64,000 bases of DNA. Origin: Antonospora locustae (Eukaryota; Microsporidia). Position numbers and translations under genes: made by a program. The stretch is taken from positions 124,001 to 188,000 of the forward strand of contig CM017448.1 in NCBI GenBank assembly GCA_007674295.1, read 5' to 3'. Numbering within the stretch: the first letter of the stretch is position 1; every line of letters begins with the position of its first letter. The notes under the pieces are model-generated. The model made no database searches and was not told the DNA's origin. It saw only the letters and a list, made by a program, of their open reading frames with translations. Of the stretch, positions 44,780 to 54,188 are shown piece after piece.

Positions 44780-45612
44780 CATTTAGAACTGTACAATCTG
44801 ATCTCTAGAACATCAAGTTCAATACAATCGAAAAATCTTCCAAGAACTGTTGTGATACTCAGCGTTGTCTCCTCAAAGTTGTCATTTATAAATTCTTTTA
44901 CGTATGTTCCTGCCTGCGTCAAGAGTGTCAAATGAGCATGCTTTTCATGAACGTTACATTCTATAATTTTGATGCTTATTCTCTATTCATATTAGTAGCC
45001 TTTTTATACAGTGCAACAATGTCATTTGAATAATCTCTAATATATGCGTTGTACTTTACGCATATTTTTCGAAGAAGCAGTAGTACAATAAGATTATTAA
45101 TGCATGTTCTACTGGCCACAAGTTGTATCTTTTGGCTATTGAGTTAACTCTTTTCAAGCCAAAAGCGTAAGTTATCTGTGAACACTAAGTCACAGTTTTG
45201 TAAATGAGAGGTTTTTCTTGTGTCTAACAATCTACAGCATAAATTGCCTCTGCGAACTGTGCCCATCAAAGTTTTCGTTTACAGAGCCTTTGAACTTGGT
45301 CTTTGCATAAAAAAGAACAGAACAGGGTTCTCTGTAAAGTAGGAACGCTGTGCATTCAACATTTCCTCTCGGACATTTTAGTTTGGCTCATATTCATTTA
45401 CAGCTTGCGGTAGCATCTATACACGTATATAGGTATATCACTCGCCAACGCACTAAAGCAGAAGTCCGCACTATGTATGTATACATTTATTTCAAGTGGT
45501 CTAGGGCTCTGTAGAATTTGTTAGGTACGAGAAGCTTTATCTTGGAATTCAGCTCATCTTGTAATGAGTGAGTCTGCGCCGACGACTTAATGCTTTTGCT
45601 CGTTGGTTTCTG
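44780..45612 (-). pseudogene. possible frameshifted pseudogene in the largest gene-poor stretch
   Basis: This 1-kb gap has no intact gene. On the minus strand successive stop-free stretches of about 30-58 codons in all three frames join nearly end to end in one direction from about 45612 to a TGA at 44780. Together they would span about 280 codons. Several look like real protein: one contains LTLLTQAGTYVKEFINDNF and ends LDVLEIRLYSSK-stop, another contains AKTKFKGSVNENFDG. No stretch begins with a credible ATG and CCC motif. Chance stretches of this length occur at this composition, so the call is tentative. I cannot identify the parent family. Confidence 0.42.
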
Positions 45613-45771
45613 CTAAGGTTTGGAAGTATTTGACACTAGATATTTTTAAATGCATATAAAAAAGCGCGATCTATTCAGTTATTACAGCTACTTGCTAACC
45701 ATTATCTGCAAGAATACCGTATTAGAGAAAGTTGTGAAGTCTAGAATGGAAACCAGAGTGATTCTATGGTG

Positions 45772-46767
45772 TCATGCATTTCTCCACTTCACATTCACAT
45801 GATCTGTACGGAACCTCTGCTGGCACTGCAGGTCCTTGTACGAAAATTTGCATCCGCTTTTGTGCATTAGCATGCCTGTATAAGCTATCATCAGCCCGTT
45901 GTCTATGCAGAACCTTTCATCGGTACAGTGAACCACTCCTCCTCTCTGTCGGACCATTTCCTCCATCATGCTTTGCAATCTTTTGTTGCACCCAACGCCG
46001 CCTACAATCAAGGCCTCGGTGCTGTTCGTATATGCCATTGCCCTCTCTGTCACTTCCACAAGCATAGCAAAAACTGTTTCTTGCAGAGAAAAACAGAGAT
46101 CGTATCGGTCCTGCAGACTCTTGCATTCAATGCCCTGGCAGTGTGACACAATCCCTGAGAAAGAGACATCCATTCCTTTTACCACATACGGTATTTTGAT
46201 ATATTTGCTCCCTTTCAAGGCTTCTTTCTCAAGATTTGCTGCGGTGCATGGGTCATTCGAGAGCTTCAGATGCCTGCCTACTCTATCTAGACAGTTGCCC
46301 ACTGCGATGTCTAGAGTCTCGCCAACTATCTGGTATATTCCGTTTTTGTATGCAATTACCTGTGTGTTTCCCCCAGAAACATACAGCAGCGTTGGATTTT
46401 TTGCCTTCGTTATGAATCTTCCCATTTCTATGTGGGCTATACAGTGGTTCACTGGAACTAGAGGCTTCTTGAAATGAAACGCAAGCGTTCTAGCTACAGT
46501 TGCAACAAAAATAAGGGGAGCTGCCATTCCTGGACCTCGTGTATAACAGAAGATGTCGATGTCCTCGAGGTTTATTTTTGCCATGGCTAAGGATCGACTC
46601 AGCAGACTCAACACTTTTCTTTTGTGGTGCTCTGCAGTTTCACTGGGAGCAAATCCAGTGCCGGGTGCTGTGACAAAAGTCTCTCTCACATTTGCAAGTA
46701 TCTCGCATTCGCGCATTATTCCAATGCCCAACTTGTTTGCGCTTCCCTCAAAACCAATTGAAATCAT
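45772..46767 (-). CDS. KAE1: Kae1, tRNA N6-threonylcarbamoyladenosine synthase (KEOPS)
   Basis: ASKHA-fold enzyme that makes t6A37 in ANN-decoding tRNAs as part of KEOPS with Bud32. Motifs: IGFEGSANKLGIGI at the start, a PGTGFAPSETAEHH region, GPGM, the metal-binding HCIAHIEMGR, VSGGNTQV, and VGNCLDRVGR. 331 residues against 386 in yeast. A CCC run abuts the ATG at 46767, and the in-frame ATG 36 bases upstream is not conserved, so I use the inner start. The other KEOPS subunits are not in this window. Confidence 0.97.
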   Translation of the reverse strand: MISIGFEGSANKLGIGIMRECEILANVRETFVTAPGTGFAPSETAEHHKRKVLSLLSRSLAMAKINLEDIDIFCYTRGPGMAAPLIFVATVARTLAFHFKKPLVPVNHCIAHIEMGRFITKAKNPTLLYVSGGNTQVIAYKNGIYQIVGETLDIAVGNCLDRVGRHLKLSNDPCTAANLEKEALKGSKYIKIPYVVKGMDVSFSGIVSHCQGIECKSLQDRYDLCFSLQETVFAMLVEVTERAMAYTNSTEALIVGGVGCNKRLQSMMEEMVRQRGGVVHCTDERFCIDNGLMIAYTGMLMHKSGCKFSYKDLQCQQRFRTDHVNVKWRNA

Positions 46768-46770
46768 GGG
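46768..46770 (-). promoter_or_regulatory. CCC start motif deciding the Kae1 start
   Basis: GGG on the plus strand directly abuts the inner ATG. The family's conserved N-terminus also begins there rather than at the outer ATG. Confidence 0.65.
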
Positions 46771-46826
46771 TGTTTCTCTTAGTTTTCTTTTTTGTCTCAA
46801 CATGGAGAAGACGCACCGCGCTTTTG

Positions 46827-47591
46827 CTATTCATTGCAAAGGTCATACAGATGGCTGAAGTCTCCTCGTTCAAATGCAGGTATGCCTATTTCTTGGCATC
46901 TTTCTAGATACTTGGCATACACCTTGTCTTTGTTCTTTGCAGAAATATCCCTGACAAGCTCCTTTATTATTGTTTTCTGCATGTTAGGTCTGTTTTCTGC
47001 GTCTTCTTCAAAGTCGCGGTCTTTTTTTGTTATGGCCGCCATACAGCGCTCATATACTTGCCTTAAGTCACCGGAGGAGCACTTCTTTGCAAGGTATTTT
47101 ATTGTGCATGTGTCCAGAAGTCTGCTTCCTACTTCGTTTTCTAGCTTCAAAACAACAATTTTCTCTATTTCTTCGGGAGAGTATGGTTTGAAAAGAAGAA
47201 TGTTTCCGTCTCTGTTGAGAGAGTTGGAGATGGATATGAGTTTTTTGTTGTTATGAATTACATAAAGCAGAAGCTTTCGGCTCTCATTTTTCCTTTCAGC
47301 TTCGTACTTGTCAAACTCATCAACAACAAAGTACGGCTTCTTAGATAGCCTAACTTTGGCAAATATGTTTGAGGTGTTGAAGAAGTTGAGGTATGTACGT
47401 AGTGCACTAGGCACTGTGTTTAAGACAACGAAAGTCTTCCCCGTACCTGGATTTCCACATACATGCAACACGTTCTGTTTCGAGCTCAAAAAGTCTTTTA
47501 TGCTTTTTACTTCTTCTGTGCGTAGGTATACGTTTTCTGCGCATGATCTATGAAATGCGTTACGTGCTTTTTGCATAAGCTGATTCACCAT
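46827..47591 (-). CDS. AAA+ ATPase of the Orc1/Cdc6 family
   Basis: 254 residues: Walker A GNPGTGKT near 43-50, Walker B YFVVDEFD near 87-94, a sensor-1 SISNSLN stretch, and a sensor-2 CSSGDLRQVYERC motif typical of Orc1/Cdc6 (SGD.R.....C). The predicted role is origin recognition or MCM loading. It is far shorter than yeast Cdc6 (513) or Orc1 (914). No BAH domain is present and the C-terminal winged helix is minimal or absent, so the subtype is unresolved. CCC lies two bases before the ATG. Confidence 0.83.
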   Translation of the reverse strand: MVNQLMQKARNAFHRSCAENVYLRTEEVKSIKDFLSSKQNVLHVCGNPGTGKTFVVLNTVPSALRTYLNFFNTSNIFAKVRLSKKPYFVVDEFDKYEAERKNESRKLLLYVIHNNKKLISISNSLNRDGNILLFKPYSPEEIEKIVVLKLENEVGSRLLDTCTIKYLAKKCSSGDLRQVYERCMAAITKKDRDFEEDAENRPNMQKTIIKELVRDISAKNKDKVYAKYLERCQEIGIPAFERGDFSHLYDLCNE

Positions 47592-47691
47592 GTGGGCGTG
47601 AGAGACACTGTTTATTACAAGGGCACTTCAGTATAGAGGACTTTACATCAAAACACAATGGAAACTGTAGACTATAACAAATAAACATAAA

Positions 47692-48765
47692 ATGGGAAAC
47701 AGAATCAGCGGATTGCATATAGAATGTGTTATAGCAAGGGCAAGAAAGCGCGAAAACAGCTCATCGAAGGGATTTGTCCAAGGTAGCGTGCATTCTAGGC
47801 ATATGGACAAATTAGAAAGTACCTGCTTTACATTTGAGCATGTCCTGAAGAAAATAGACAGTGCTCTAGACAGCGTCATATACCATGTTCTTCAACAAGA
47901 AGATGGAATGCAACCCACAGTCCAGCACGGAGAAGCGAACAACGAGACTATATACAGTAAGGAGAATCTGGTTGATATTGTGCCATCAAAAAGATATTTA
48001 TATGACAATACACTGTTTTTGTGCAAGCAATCAGTAGTCGAGATAACACCCTCGATATGCAGATTAAGAGCTCTTCGCATTATTCAGGGCTGTTGCAATA
48101 CAATATCTCAGCTACCTGCACAAATATGCCTTTTGAAGAACTTAAGGTCGTTAATACTGTCTAATAACCAAATACGCAGCCTTCCAGACGATATAGGAGA
48201 ATGCACCAACCTTAAGGAAATTGATCTATCCAACAACTGCCTAATAAGCCTTCCCGTATCCTTTTCCAAGCTCTCTAGGCTGTGTGCTTTGGATATTGCA
48301 GAAAATAGATTCTGCAGCATTCCCATGTGCATATCAAGTTTAAATACGCTGCAGTACCTGAATGTTGAAGGAAACCATATCAAAGCAGTGCCTATAGAGA
48401 TACTAAGATTAAAGAGTCTGGTGAAATTCAGATTCAATCCCAACCCCTTTGTGTTTGCAGAGGGAATCAAAGAAGCCGCTCATACAGTATCTCTGATGGA
48501 GCTGTGTGCAAGGAAAGTTTTTCTTGGTGGATATTCTTTCAATAGTGCGAAGTTTTTGATTGGCTTTGTAAGAAGGGCGAAAAAGTGCTCCTTCTGCGGT
48601 GGTCCCTTTTACAAAAGATTTTACAAATACACAGACACACAAAACACCATCTTCGGCCCTCTTCCTGTTTGCTACAGACTATGCTCAAGACACTTTGACA
48701 CAAAAAAAGACAAGATAATGCAAGCACTTCTTAATGGAGTCCACTGTGATGCATTTGCAAGATGA
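47692..48765 (+). CDS. leucine-rich-repeat protein with N-myristoylation-type start and C-terminal zinc-like module
   Basis: 357 residues. MGNRIS at the N-terminus fits an N-myristoylation signal (Gly2, Ser6). About six 23-residue SHOC2-type repeats (LSNNQIRSLPDDIG, LSNNCLISLPVSFS, IAENRFCSIP) lie roughly between 125 and 250. The C-terminus has a SLMELCARKV block, CSFCGGPF near 299-306 and CYRLCSRHF near 327-335, the layout of LRRC58/LRRC28 proteins. These may act as adaptors for ubiquitin ligases. The combination suggests a membrane-tethered regulator. No CCC run is at the ATG. Confidence 0.75.
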   Translation: MGNRISGLHIECVIARARKRENSSSKGFVQGSVHSRHMDKLESTCFTFEHVLKKIDSALDSVIYHVLQQEDGMQPTVQHGEANNETIYSKENLVDIVPSKRYLYDNTLFLCKQSVVEITPSICRLRALRIIQGCCNTISQLPAQICLLKNLRSLILSNNQIRSLPDDIGECTNLKEIDLSNNCLISLPVSFSKLSRLCALDIAENRFCSIPMCISSLNTLQYLNVEGNHIKAVPIEILRLKSLVKFRFNPNPFVFAEGIKEAAHTVSLMELCARKVFLGGYSFNSAKFLIGFVRRAKKCSFCGGPFYKRFYKYTDTQNTIFGPLPVCYRLCSRHFDTKKDKIMQALLNGVHCDAFAR

Positions 48766-48810
48766 AAAATAGATACTTATTCTGAATTCATGAGTAAACT
48801 CTTATTGAAA

Positions 48811-50322
48811 TCACCAGTCGTTAGACCATCCCTCCTCGCCAACACTAGACGCTTTGTATTCGCTTTCTTCTTTACCAGCACTTTTGCTTTCAAGCACACT
48901 GGTTCGCTCTAGCAGGCTTCCAGCGTTATTAATAGCATTGTTCCTACTTTTTCTTTGTGAAAAAATGGATTTGACGTACGAAATCTTCCATTCTCTGTCT
49001 ATTATGTAGCTCTTGTTCATCTTGAGATGCTGTACTAAGAGATCGATGGCCTCAAATGCAGAATCCTGTGACTCTTGGTGCCTAACTAGCTCTAGTAGAA
49101 CCACAGCTATATTTCTGCATATTTCTGCATAGCTGAATCCTTTGTAGTATATCTTCACCAATGGAAGAACCTCAAGACACATCTCCTCCACAGGCAGAAA
49201 TAGTTCGATCAACTTGCAAACCTCCTTGTTGACCCTAGGTGTCAAATCTACATGGCGAAGCAGAATCATGCATACTTCTCCAAGCATAGCTCTATTTTCA
49301 AGAAGCCTCGCAGACCTGATAAACATTTCCTTCTGTTTAATAGAAAGCCCGCCGTATCCTTGCGATATAAAGCATATTGTGAGCGTCTGAATCTCGTAGT
49401 CCTTGCATCTTATTCCAACGAGCATGCATTCCATTGCCCTGTCGTCTAGCAATGAAGCTTTGGAAGCTTCAACGTTTTTTAACAGAAATACACGGAGAGC
49501 AGGGTCCAAGATAGTGAAGAGCTCATTCAAGACATTTTCTTTGCAAGGGTCAAGTTCTAGGGCCATTTTCGCAATCGCTTCCTTGTAAAGCCTTGTTCTG
49601 TCGTCGCTAGAGCTTGTTTTTTCCTTTAAAATTCTTAGCTCCGCAGTCAGCTTTTCTGACACTTTTTTTCTGAAAAACGGATTGAGAACTTTCAGATTGT
49701 TTTCAATGTCACGAACTCTCTTTTCCTTTTCATGCAGCTTTAATGCAGAGAATTCGTGCATAAAAGCTTCCATGCCACACAGAAAATCAGAGTACCACGC
49801 TCTGTCTTTCACAACATCGGCTATCAGCCTTCGCGGAAGACTAAAGGCAGATAGCACCTTTTGAAACCCATCAATGTCTTTTTGAAATCCTTGCTCTTTA
49901 GATGACCTTTCAAAAGAGCCCAGAACAAAGTTCAGGCTATTTGTGATGAACAGAGCGTCAAAAGAAATGTTGTTGTGTGCAACCTTGCACTTGTCATGAA
50001 GAAAGGCTATGGCACTTGCGAGGGAGTATGCACAGTGCTTATTGAACTCTCTATCTTTTACACTAAATATGGATGAAAATGGCTGTATCTGCTCTGTTAC
50101 TATTTTTCTGCTCCTTGGTTCTATCTTTATAGTCCGCAAAATATTTAAATGCTTGACTTCATGCAGTAAAGCTGCTGCCCTAAACGAAGTATCACTCTTG
50201 TAGTAAAACTCTGTCACTTCAACTTTGTTGTAAACTGTATTGTAGGCACTTAGCACATCATTCTCCACAATTTTTCTTCCAGTCTTCAATCCAGCAAGAC
50301 TCAGCACTCTTCTTAGGAACAT
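48811..50322 (-). CDS. SCY1-like pseudokinase (Cex1/SCYL1 family)
   Basis: 503 residues. The N-terminal 200 or so follow a kinase fold without catalytic residues: HLNILRTIKIE parallels the HPNIL of active kinases, and the HRD loop is replaced by VAHNNISFDA. HEAT-like helices follow to about 440, then a polar tail ending EEGWSNDW, which parallels the acidic W-x-x-W motif at the end of Cex1/SCYL1 that binds COPI or AP complexes. The family acts in tRNA export and Golgi-ER traffic. CCC lies three bases before the ATG. Confidence 0.8.
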   Translation of the reverse strand: MFLRRVLSLAGLKTGRKIVENDVLSAYNTVYNKVEVTEFYYKSDTSFRAAALLHEVKHLNILRTIKIEPRSRKIVTEQIQPFSSIFSVKDREFNKHCAYSLASAIAFLHDKCKVAHNNISFDALFITNSLNFVLGSFERSSKEQGFQKDIDGFQKVLSAFSLPRRLIADVVKDRAWYSDFLCGMEAFMHEFSALKLHEKEKRVRDIENNLKVLNPFFRKKVSEKLTAELRILKEKTSSSDDRTRLYKEAIAKMALELDPCKENVLNELFTILDPALRVFLLKNVEASKASLLDDRAMECMLVGIRCKDYEIQTLTICFISQGYGGLSIKQKEMFIRSARLLENRAMLGEVCMILLRHVDLTPRVNKEVCKLIELFLPVEEMCLEVLPLVKIYYKGFSYAEICRNIAVVLLELVRHQESQDSAFEAIDLLVQHLKMNKSYIIDREWKISYVKSIFSQRKSRNNAINNAGSLLERTSVLESKSAGKEESEYKASSVGEEGWSNDW

Positions 50323-50521
50323 AATGGGCCTTTCTTACGAAGCTCTTTCTGAACACCTAATCCTAAATCACATGTGCATGGCATATCAAAAAGTAACTTG
50401 TCACAAGATTACAAAACTGATACAGCATTTTTGATTGGAAGCATGTGCTGGTTATGCATGGAAATGAATACCAGGACGAATAACACAGTTACACTATTTT
50501 TATCCGAAACAAAGGGGCTGC

Positions 50522-51112
50522 ATGAGATCAAAGTACAAATTAGTGTTTCTTGGCGACCAGAATGTTGGAAAAACAACGCTAATATCGCAGTTCGTATACA
50601 GACAGATTGACAAGCACTACGAACCGACAATAGGAATTGATTTTCTGACAAAGAAGGTGGATGTGGACGATAAAGAAGTTAAGCTTCAGCTCTGGGATAC
50701 TGCAGGCCAGGAAAAGTTCCATTCAATCATATCCAGCTATGCTCGAGACAGCTTTCTTGCGATTGTCTTGTTCGATGTGGGAAACGAAAGTACATTTATG
50801 AAGATCGACAAATGGATAACTGATCTTGTGCGCGTTCATGATGCTGAAAAAAAGATCAAGATTCTGATAGTAGGAAACAAAATAGACCTGGTGAATGCAG
50901 AGACGCTAAGTATTGTCAACAAAAAGGCGACTGTGAAGGCTAGGTACCATGACGGCATATATGTGCCAGCAAGTGCTGTGACCTACGAAGGCATAAAGCT
51001 GTTTGTCGATACAATAATCGAGCTTCTTAGAGTGGATCTTGAGAGCAGAGCAGAAGGCTCCTGCAACATCGACGTAGTAAAGAAGGTGACCATAAAGAAA
51101 AGATGCTGCTAG
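50522..51112 (+). CDS. YPT6: Rab6/Ypt6-like small GTPase
   Basis: 196-residue Rab GTPase of the Golgi retrograde route. Motifs: GDQNVGKTTL (G1), a TIGIDF switch 1, LQLWDTAGQEKFHSI (G3), and GNKIDL (G4). The effector segment PTIGIDFLTKK and the SYARDSFLAI helix match Rab6. G5 is ASAVTYEG instead of TSAK.G. It ends KKRCC, a double-cysteine prenylation signal. 196 residues against 215 in yeast. The stop overlaps an ATG of a non-conserved extension of the next gene. No CCC run is at the ATG. Confidence 0.93.
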   Translation: MRSKYKLVFLGDQNVGKTTLISQFVYRQIDKHYEPTIGIDFLTKKVDVDDKEVKLQLWDTAGQEKFHSIISSYARDSFLAIVLFDVGNESTFMKIDKWITDLVRVHDAEKKIKILIVGNKIDLVNAETLSIVNKKATVKARYHDGIYVPASAVTYEGIKLFVDTIIELLRVDLESRAEGSCNIDVVKKVTIKKRCC

Positions 51113-51284
51113 ACATTTATCATTCACATACAAGCAATGCAACGATGCACCGTAAAATGCTCTTTTATCTTGAGTTAATTGGTCTTTGTTTTTATAGAAT
51201 AAAAACAACAGCGTTCGTGAAGCAGGTTTGTTTGGCACAAGACCGGGCTCTTAAATGGCTCAATTGCATGCCAAAATTAACAAA

Positions 51285-51287
51285 CCC
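51285..51287 (+). promoter_or_regulatory. CCC start motif deciding the Sec16 start
   Basis: Four bases before the ATG at 51292. It favours this start over an upstream ATG that overlaps the Rab6 stop. Confidence 0.6.
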
Positions 51288-51291
51288 TTTA

Positions 51292-54093
51292 ATGAAGAGA
51301 AGCAGTTCTAAAGAGAGTTTGAATGATTACTTCTGGGATGATTTAGATGTGACTAGTGATGATCAACCAGAAAAAAGCATCCTTAGTCTTCTCACTAAGA
51401 ACAGGTCCATGCTAGATGGTAGCGATAAGCTGCAAAAAAAAAGTACTGGTGGCTTTGTAGCATCTCAAGATCTTGTTCAAGTTCAAGGTAGCGATTTATG
51501 CGATACAGGAACTGCGCATGCCTTTGATAGTGTAAAGAGTGATGTTAACATTATCGCAGAGAGCTCAAACAGCCTCATTAGCAACTTATCTATTTCAGGT
51601 TGCGTAGTGTCTGCAGACAATGGAGAAATAGTTCATGGCCTAGACGAGGCTAGCATAGAGAAGCTGCTGTCTGGAGATGAAGACTCTGACATGAAAGAAT
51701 GTCCACACAACCCCACTAATATTTTTGCGCAAGAGCATTTTGTGGCCGATAAGAAGAAAAACGAGCATACCAGCTTTTCATTCGCCACCACAGAATCAAA
51801 AAAAAAAATAACAGAGCAGTTTGAAGACAACAATGAGCTTCCAAAATCGTTTTGGGGAAACGAAGAGGATGGAACTGATTTTGAGACAAAACTGTCATTA
51901 CTGACTCTTAGTCCAAAATCAGAAAAAGAGAGTGAGTGCTCTTCAATGCTCTCCAAATTTTCCACAGATGCGTTTTTGTGCACTATGTCTGAAGTCTTGC
52001 ATAGCACACAAGATGTTAGAAATGCAGAAGAAAGCGGGCGAAGTCAGTTATCTAGCTTGTATAAAAGAGATTTGTCTAATTCTGTTGCATTGAATGACCA
52101 AAATATGGCGAACGAACGTGCAGTTCAAAAAAAGGTCACTAGAGGCAGTGTAAGTGAAGAAATGCACCTGAATATTGTAGGTTTGAAGGAGAGAATGGCG
52201 GACAACACTGATAAAAATGATGTTCGCAGAATGTTGTCTGAGGGAGAAGCGCTTATACCAAAATCAGGGGGAAGAGCGCTTGTGTCAGATGACTCTGGGT
52301 TCAACTTTGGCGAGTATCCAAGAATTCTGTACCTGCAGGGTAGACAACTTGTGGCTTATCCAACCAAGCAAAAGCGTCTTGACATAAAGAGCGGCACCGA
52401 GAGAGAAGTTGTGTCTACGCTTTTTACGTTTTTCATTTTGAACTATCATCTTCCGTCAATTGTGGACCTGAACTGCACGCAAGTAGTTGAGAGTGAGCCT
52501 ATGCTTAGTATTTTGTTTTCCAAGGACGTGACAGTTGACAAAATTATTAATATTCTTGGTCTTGAAAAAATTAAGTATGTTGTTTCTGATATAGGAAACT
52601 CTAAGGGAGACGCAAACGAGCTTGTGGAAATGTTTTTCTTGAACAGAGAAGTTGCTATCAAACATGCATTAGAGAATAGACAATGGGCATTTGCATTGTT
52701 TCTGTCTCGTAACACTAGACACCAATATGAAGTGATCAAGGAGTTTTCTATGCACATAAATCCCATTTTGCATCCGTTCTTTGGATGCGGAGAAATGTCA
52801 GACAACTGGAAACAGACATTCTCGCTGCTCCTAAGAAATCCACAGGATAGCCTCGTAGACATGTTTGTCTCTAGAACGGATGGTATTGAGCTAATTTTTG
52901 CAGTGCTTTCCTTTTACTTCATTCATTCGCGGCAGTTTAGCTCACAGCATTTCTTCAACAACTTTTACTTTCTGAAGCTTGCACTGAGGTATGGAATAGA
53001 ACCTGTGAACTTGGACATGCTAATACTCAGATATTTGAGAGTTATGCAGGAGGAAGGAAAGGATGACGTCTCTAGGGTATATAGTAAGTACAAAAGCAGA
53101 AAAGGCGTAAGCCAGTGGGAACCTAAGAAGAGCTGGCTTGAGGGAATAAGAAATGTTGTGGAAAAAGGCATATCAAAAATTGTCGGTGTTGATGATGAAA
53201 TAGTAAAACAAAGTGACCACTGTGAAGAGACACTCCATGGGTGTTCTGACAATCAATTAGTTGATAGCAAACAGCATCTCGAATGTGGGCACCATGAACA
53301 CAGAAGTGTTCATTCCAACAAACACGAAAGCAGGGATGACCAAGTTTCTTATGTCTTAGACAGTAAGCAGAACAAAAACACATATTCTCATGATAAAAAA
53401 CAAGGAACAAAGTACTCATCACAGGCGGATATTGTGGTAAATGCTCCTGACACCGCAGATCAGCATCATCAGAACATGTTGTCATCTACAAGTGAGAAGA
53501 TGGAGACAAAACATACAGACTCCATTTCAGATGTAGTATCATTGCAGAATGGTGTAGTTCTACACAAAGAAGAAGTGAAAGAGGATTCCTGTTTAGAAAA
53601 AACACGAAGAGTTACGGAATGCAAGTCAACAGGCACAGATACGGAGCAGCATGTACACAGTGCATGGGACTCTGTTTACAGAAGCGACATTAGATCGCAA
53701 AGCTGTGCTGACCTCAGATCGCTCGTGCCAGCAGATATACTGCAAGAGGATGAAGCACCAGAGAAAAACGGCAAGAAGGTTGAAGAAAAAAAGCCAGGAT
53801 TTTTTTCGAGATTTAGTCTTTTTTCAAAGAAAAAGACGTATAAGGTGAGTCTAAATTCCAGTGAAGACTTTAAATACGATTCCGCTACCAAGAAATGGAC
53901 AAGCAGTTCAAGTCCATGCGAGAGCCCATCGTCTTCAGCTCCAGTAAAGAAAGAGAAGCCAATGCCTGCAATGGTCAGTATGAAGAAGATAAACATGGCC
54001 ATGGATGGAAGCATTAAGTCAAGATACACGAACAATGTAAATGTAGAGGGAGAAAAGAGATCGCTTGCTAGTCTTCTTCCAAAGAAAAAGTAA
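51292..54093 (+). CDS. Sec16-like ER exit site scaffold
   Basis: 933 residues from the chosen ATG. Residues about 340-560 form a helical block with YPRILYLQGRQLVAYPTK then FFLNREVAIKHALENRQWAFALFLSR, the ancestral coatomer element of Sec16/Sec31 (family: A....L.W.HAL.LAS). Long acidic, Ser- and His-rich disordered regions lie on both sides, as in Sec16 (yeast 2195 residues). It organises COPII vesicle budding. An upstream in-frame ATG overlapping the Rab6 stop is rejected because CCC lies four bases before the ATG at 51292. A basic KKEKPMP tail closes it. Confidence 0.78.
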   Translation: MKRSSSKESLNDYFWDDLDVTSDDQPEKSILSLLTKNRSMLDGSDKLQKKSTGGFVASQDLVQVQGSDLCDTGTAHAFDSVKSDVNIIAESSNSLISNLSISGCVVSADNGEIVHGLDEASIEKLLSGDEDSDMKECPHNPTNIFAQEHFVADKKKNEHTSFSFATTESKKKITEQFEDNNELPKSFWGNEEDGTDFETKLSLLTLSPKSEKESECSSMLSKFSTDAFLCTMSEVLHSTQDVRNAEESGRSQLSSLYKRDLSNSVALNDQNMANERAVQKKVTRGSVSEEMHLNIVGLKERMADNTDKNDVRRMLSEGEALIPKSGGRALVSDDSGFNFGEYPRILYLQGRQLVAYPTKQKRLDIKSGTEREVVSTLFTFFILNYHLPSIVDLNCTQVVESEPMLSILFSKDVTVDKIINILGLEKIKYVVSDIGNSKGDANELVEMFFLNREVAIKHALENRQWAFALFLSRNTRHQYEVIKEFSMHINPILHPFFGCGEMSDNWKQTFSLLLRNPQDSLVDMFVSRTDGIELIFAVLSFYFIHSRQFSSQHFFNNFYFLKLALRYGIEPVNLDMLILRYLRVMQEEGKDDVSRVYSKYKSRKGVSQWEPKKSWLEGIRNVVEKGISKIVGVDDEIVKQSDHCEETLHGCSDNQLVDSKQHLECGHHEHRSVHSNKHESRDDQVSYVLDSKQNKNTYSHDKKQGTKYSSQADIVVNAPDTADQHHQNMLSSTSEKMETKHTDSISDVVSLQNGVVLHKEEVKEDSCLEKTRRVTECKSTGTDTEQHVHSAWDSVYRSDIRSQSCADLRSLVPADILQEDEAPEKNGKKVEEKKPGFFSRFSLFSKKKTYKVSLNSSEDFKYDSATKKWTSSSSPCESPSSSAPVKKEKPMPAMVSMKKINMAMDGSIKSRYTNNVNVEGEKRSLASLLPKKK

Positions 54094-54188
54094 AATTGCT
54101 TTTATGATATTGCAAGAAACCCGAGTCATTGTCTTGCTCAAGTCGCTGCTGCTTGCTGCTGAGAACAGTACATGTACACAACATAGGC

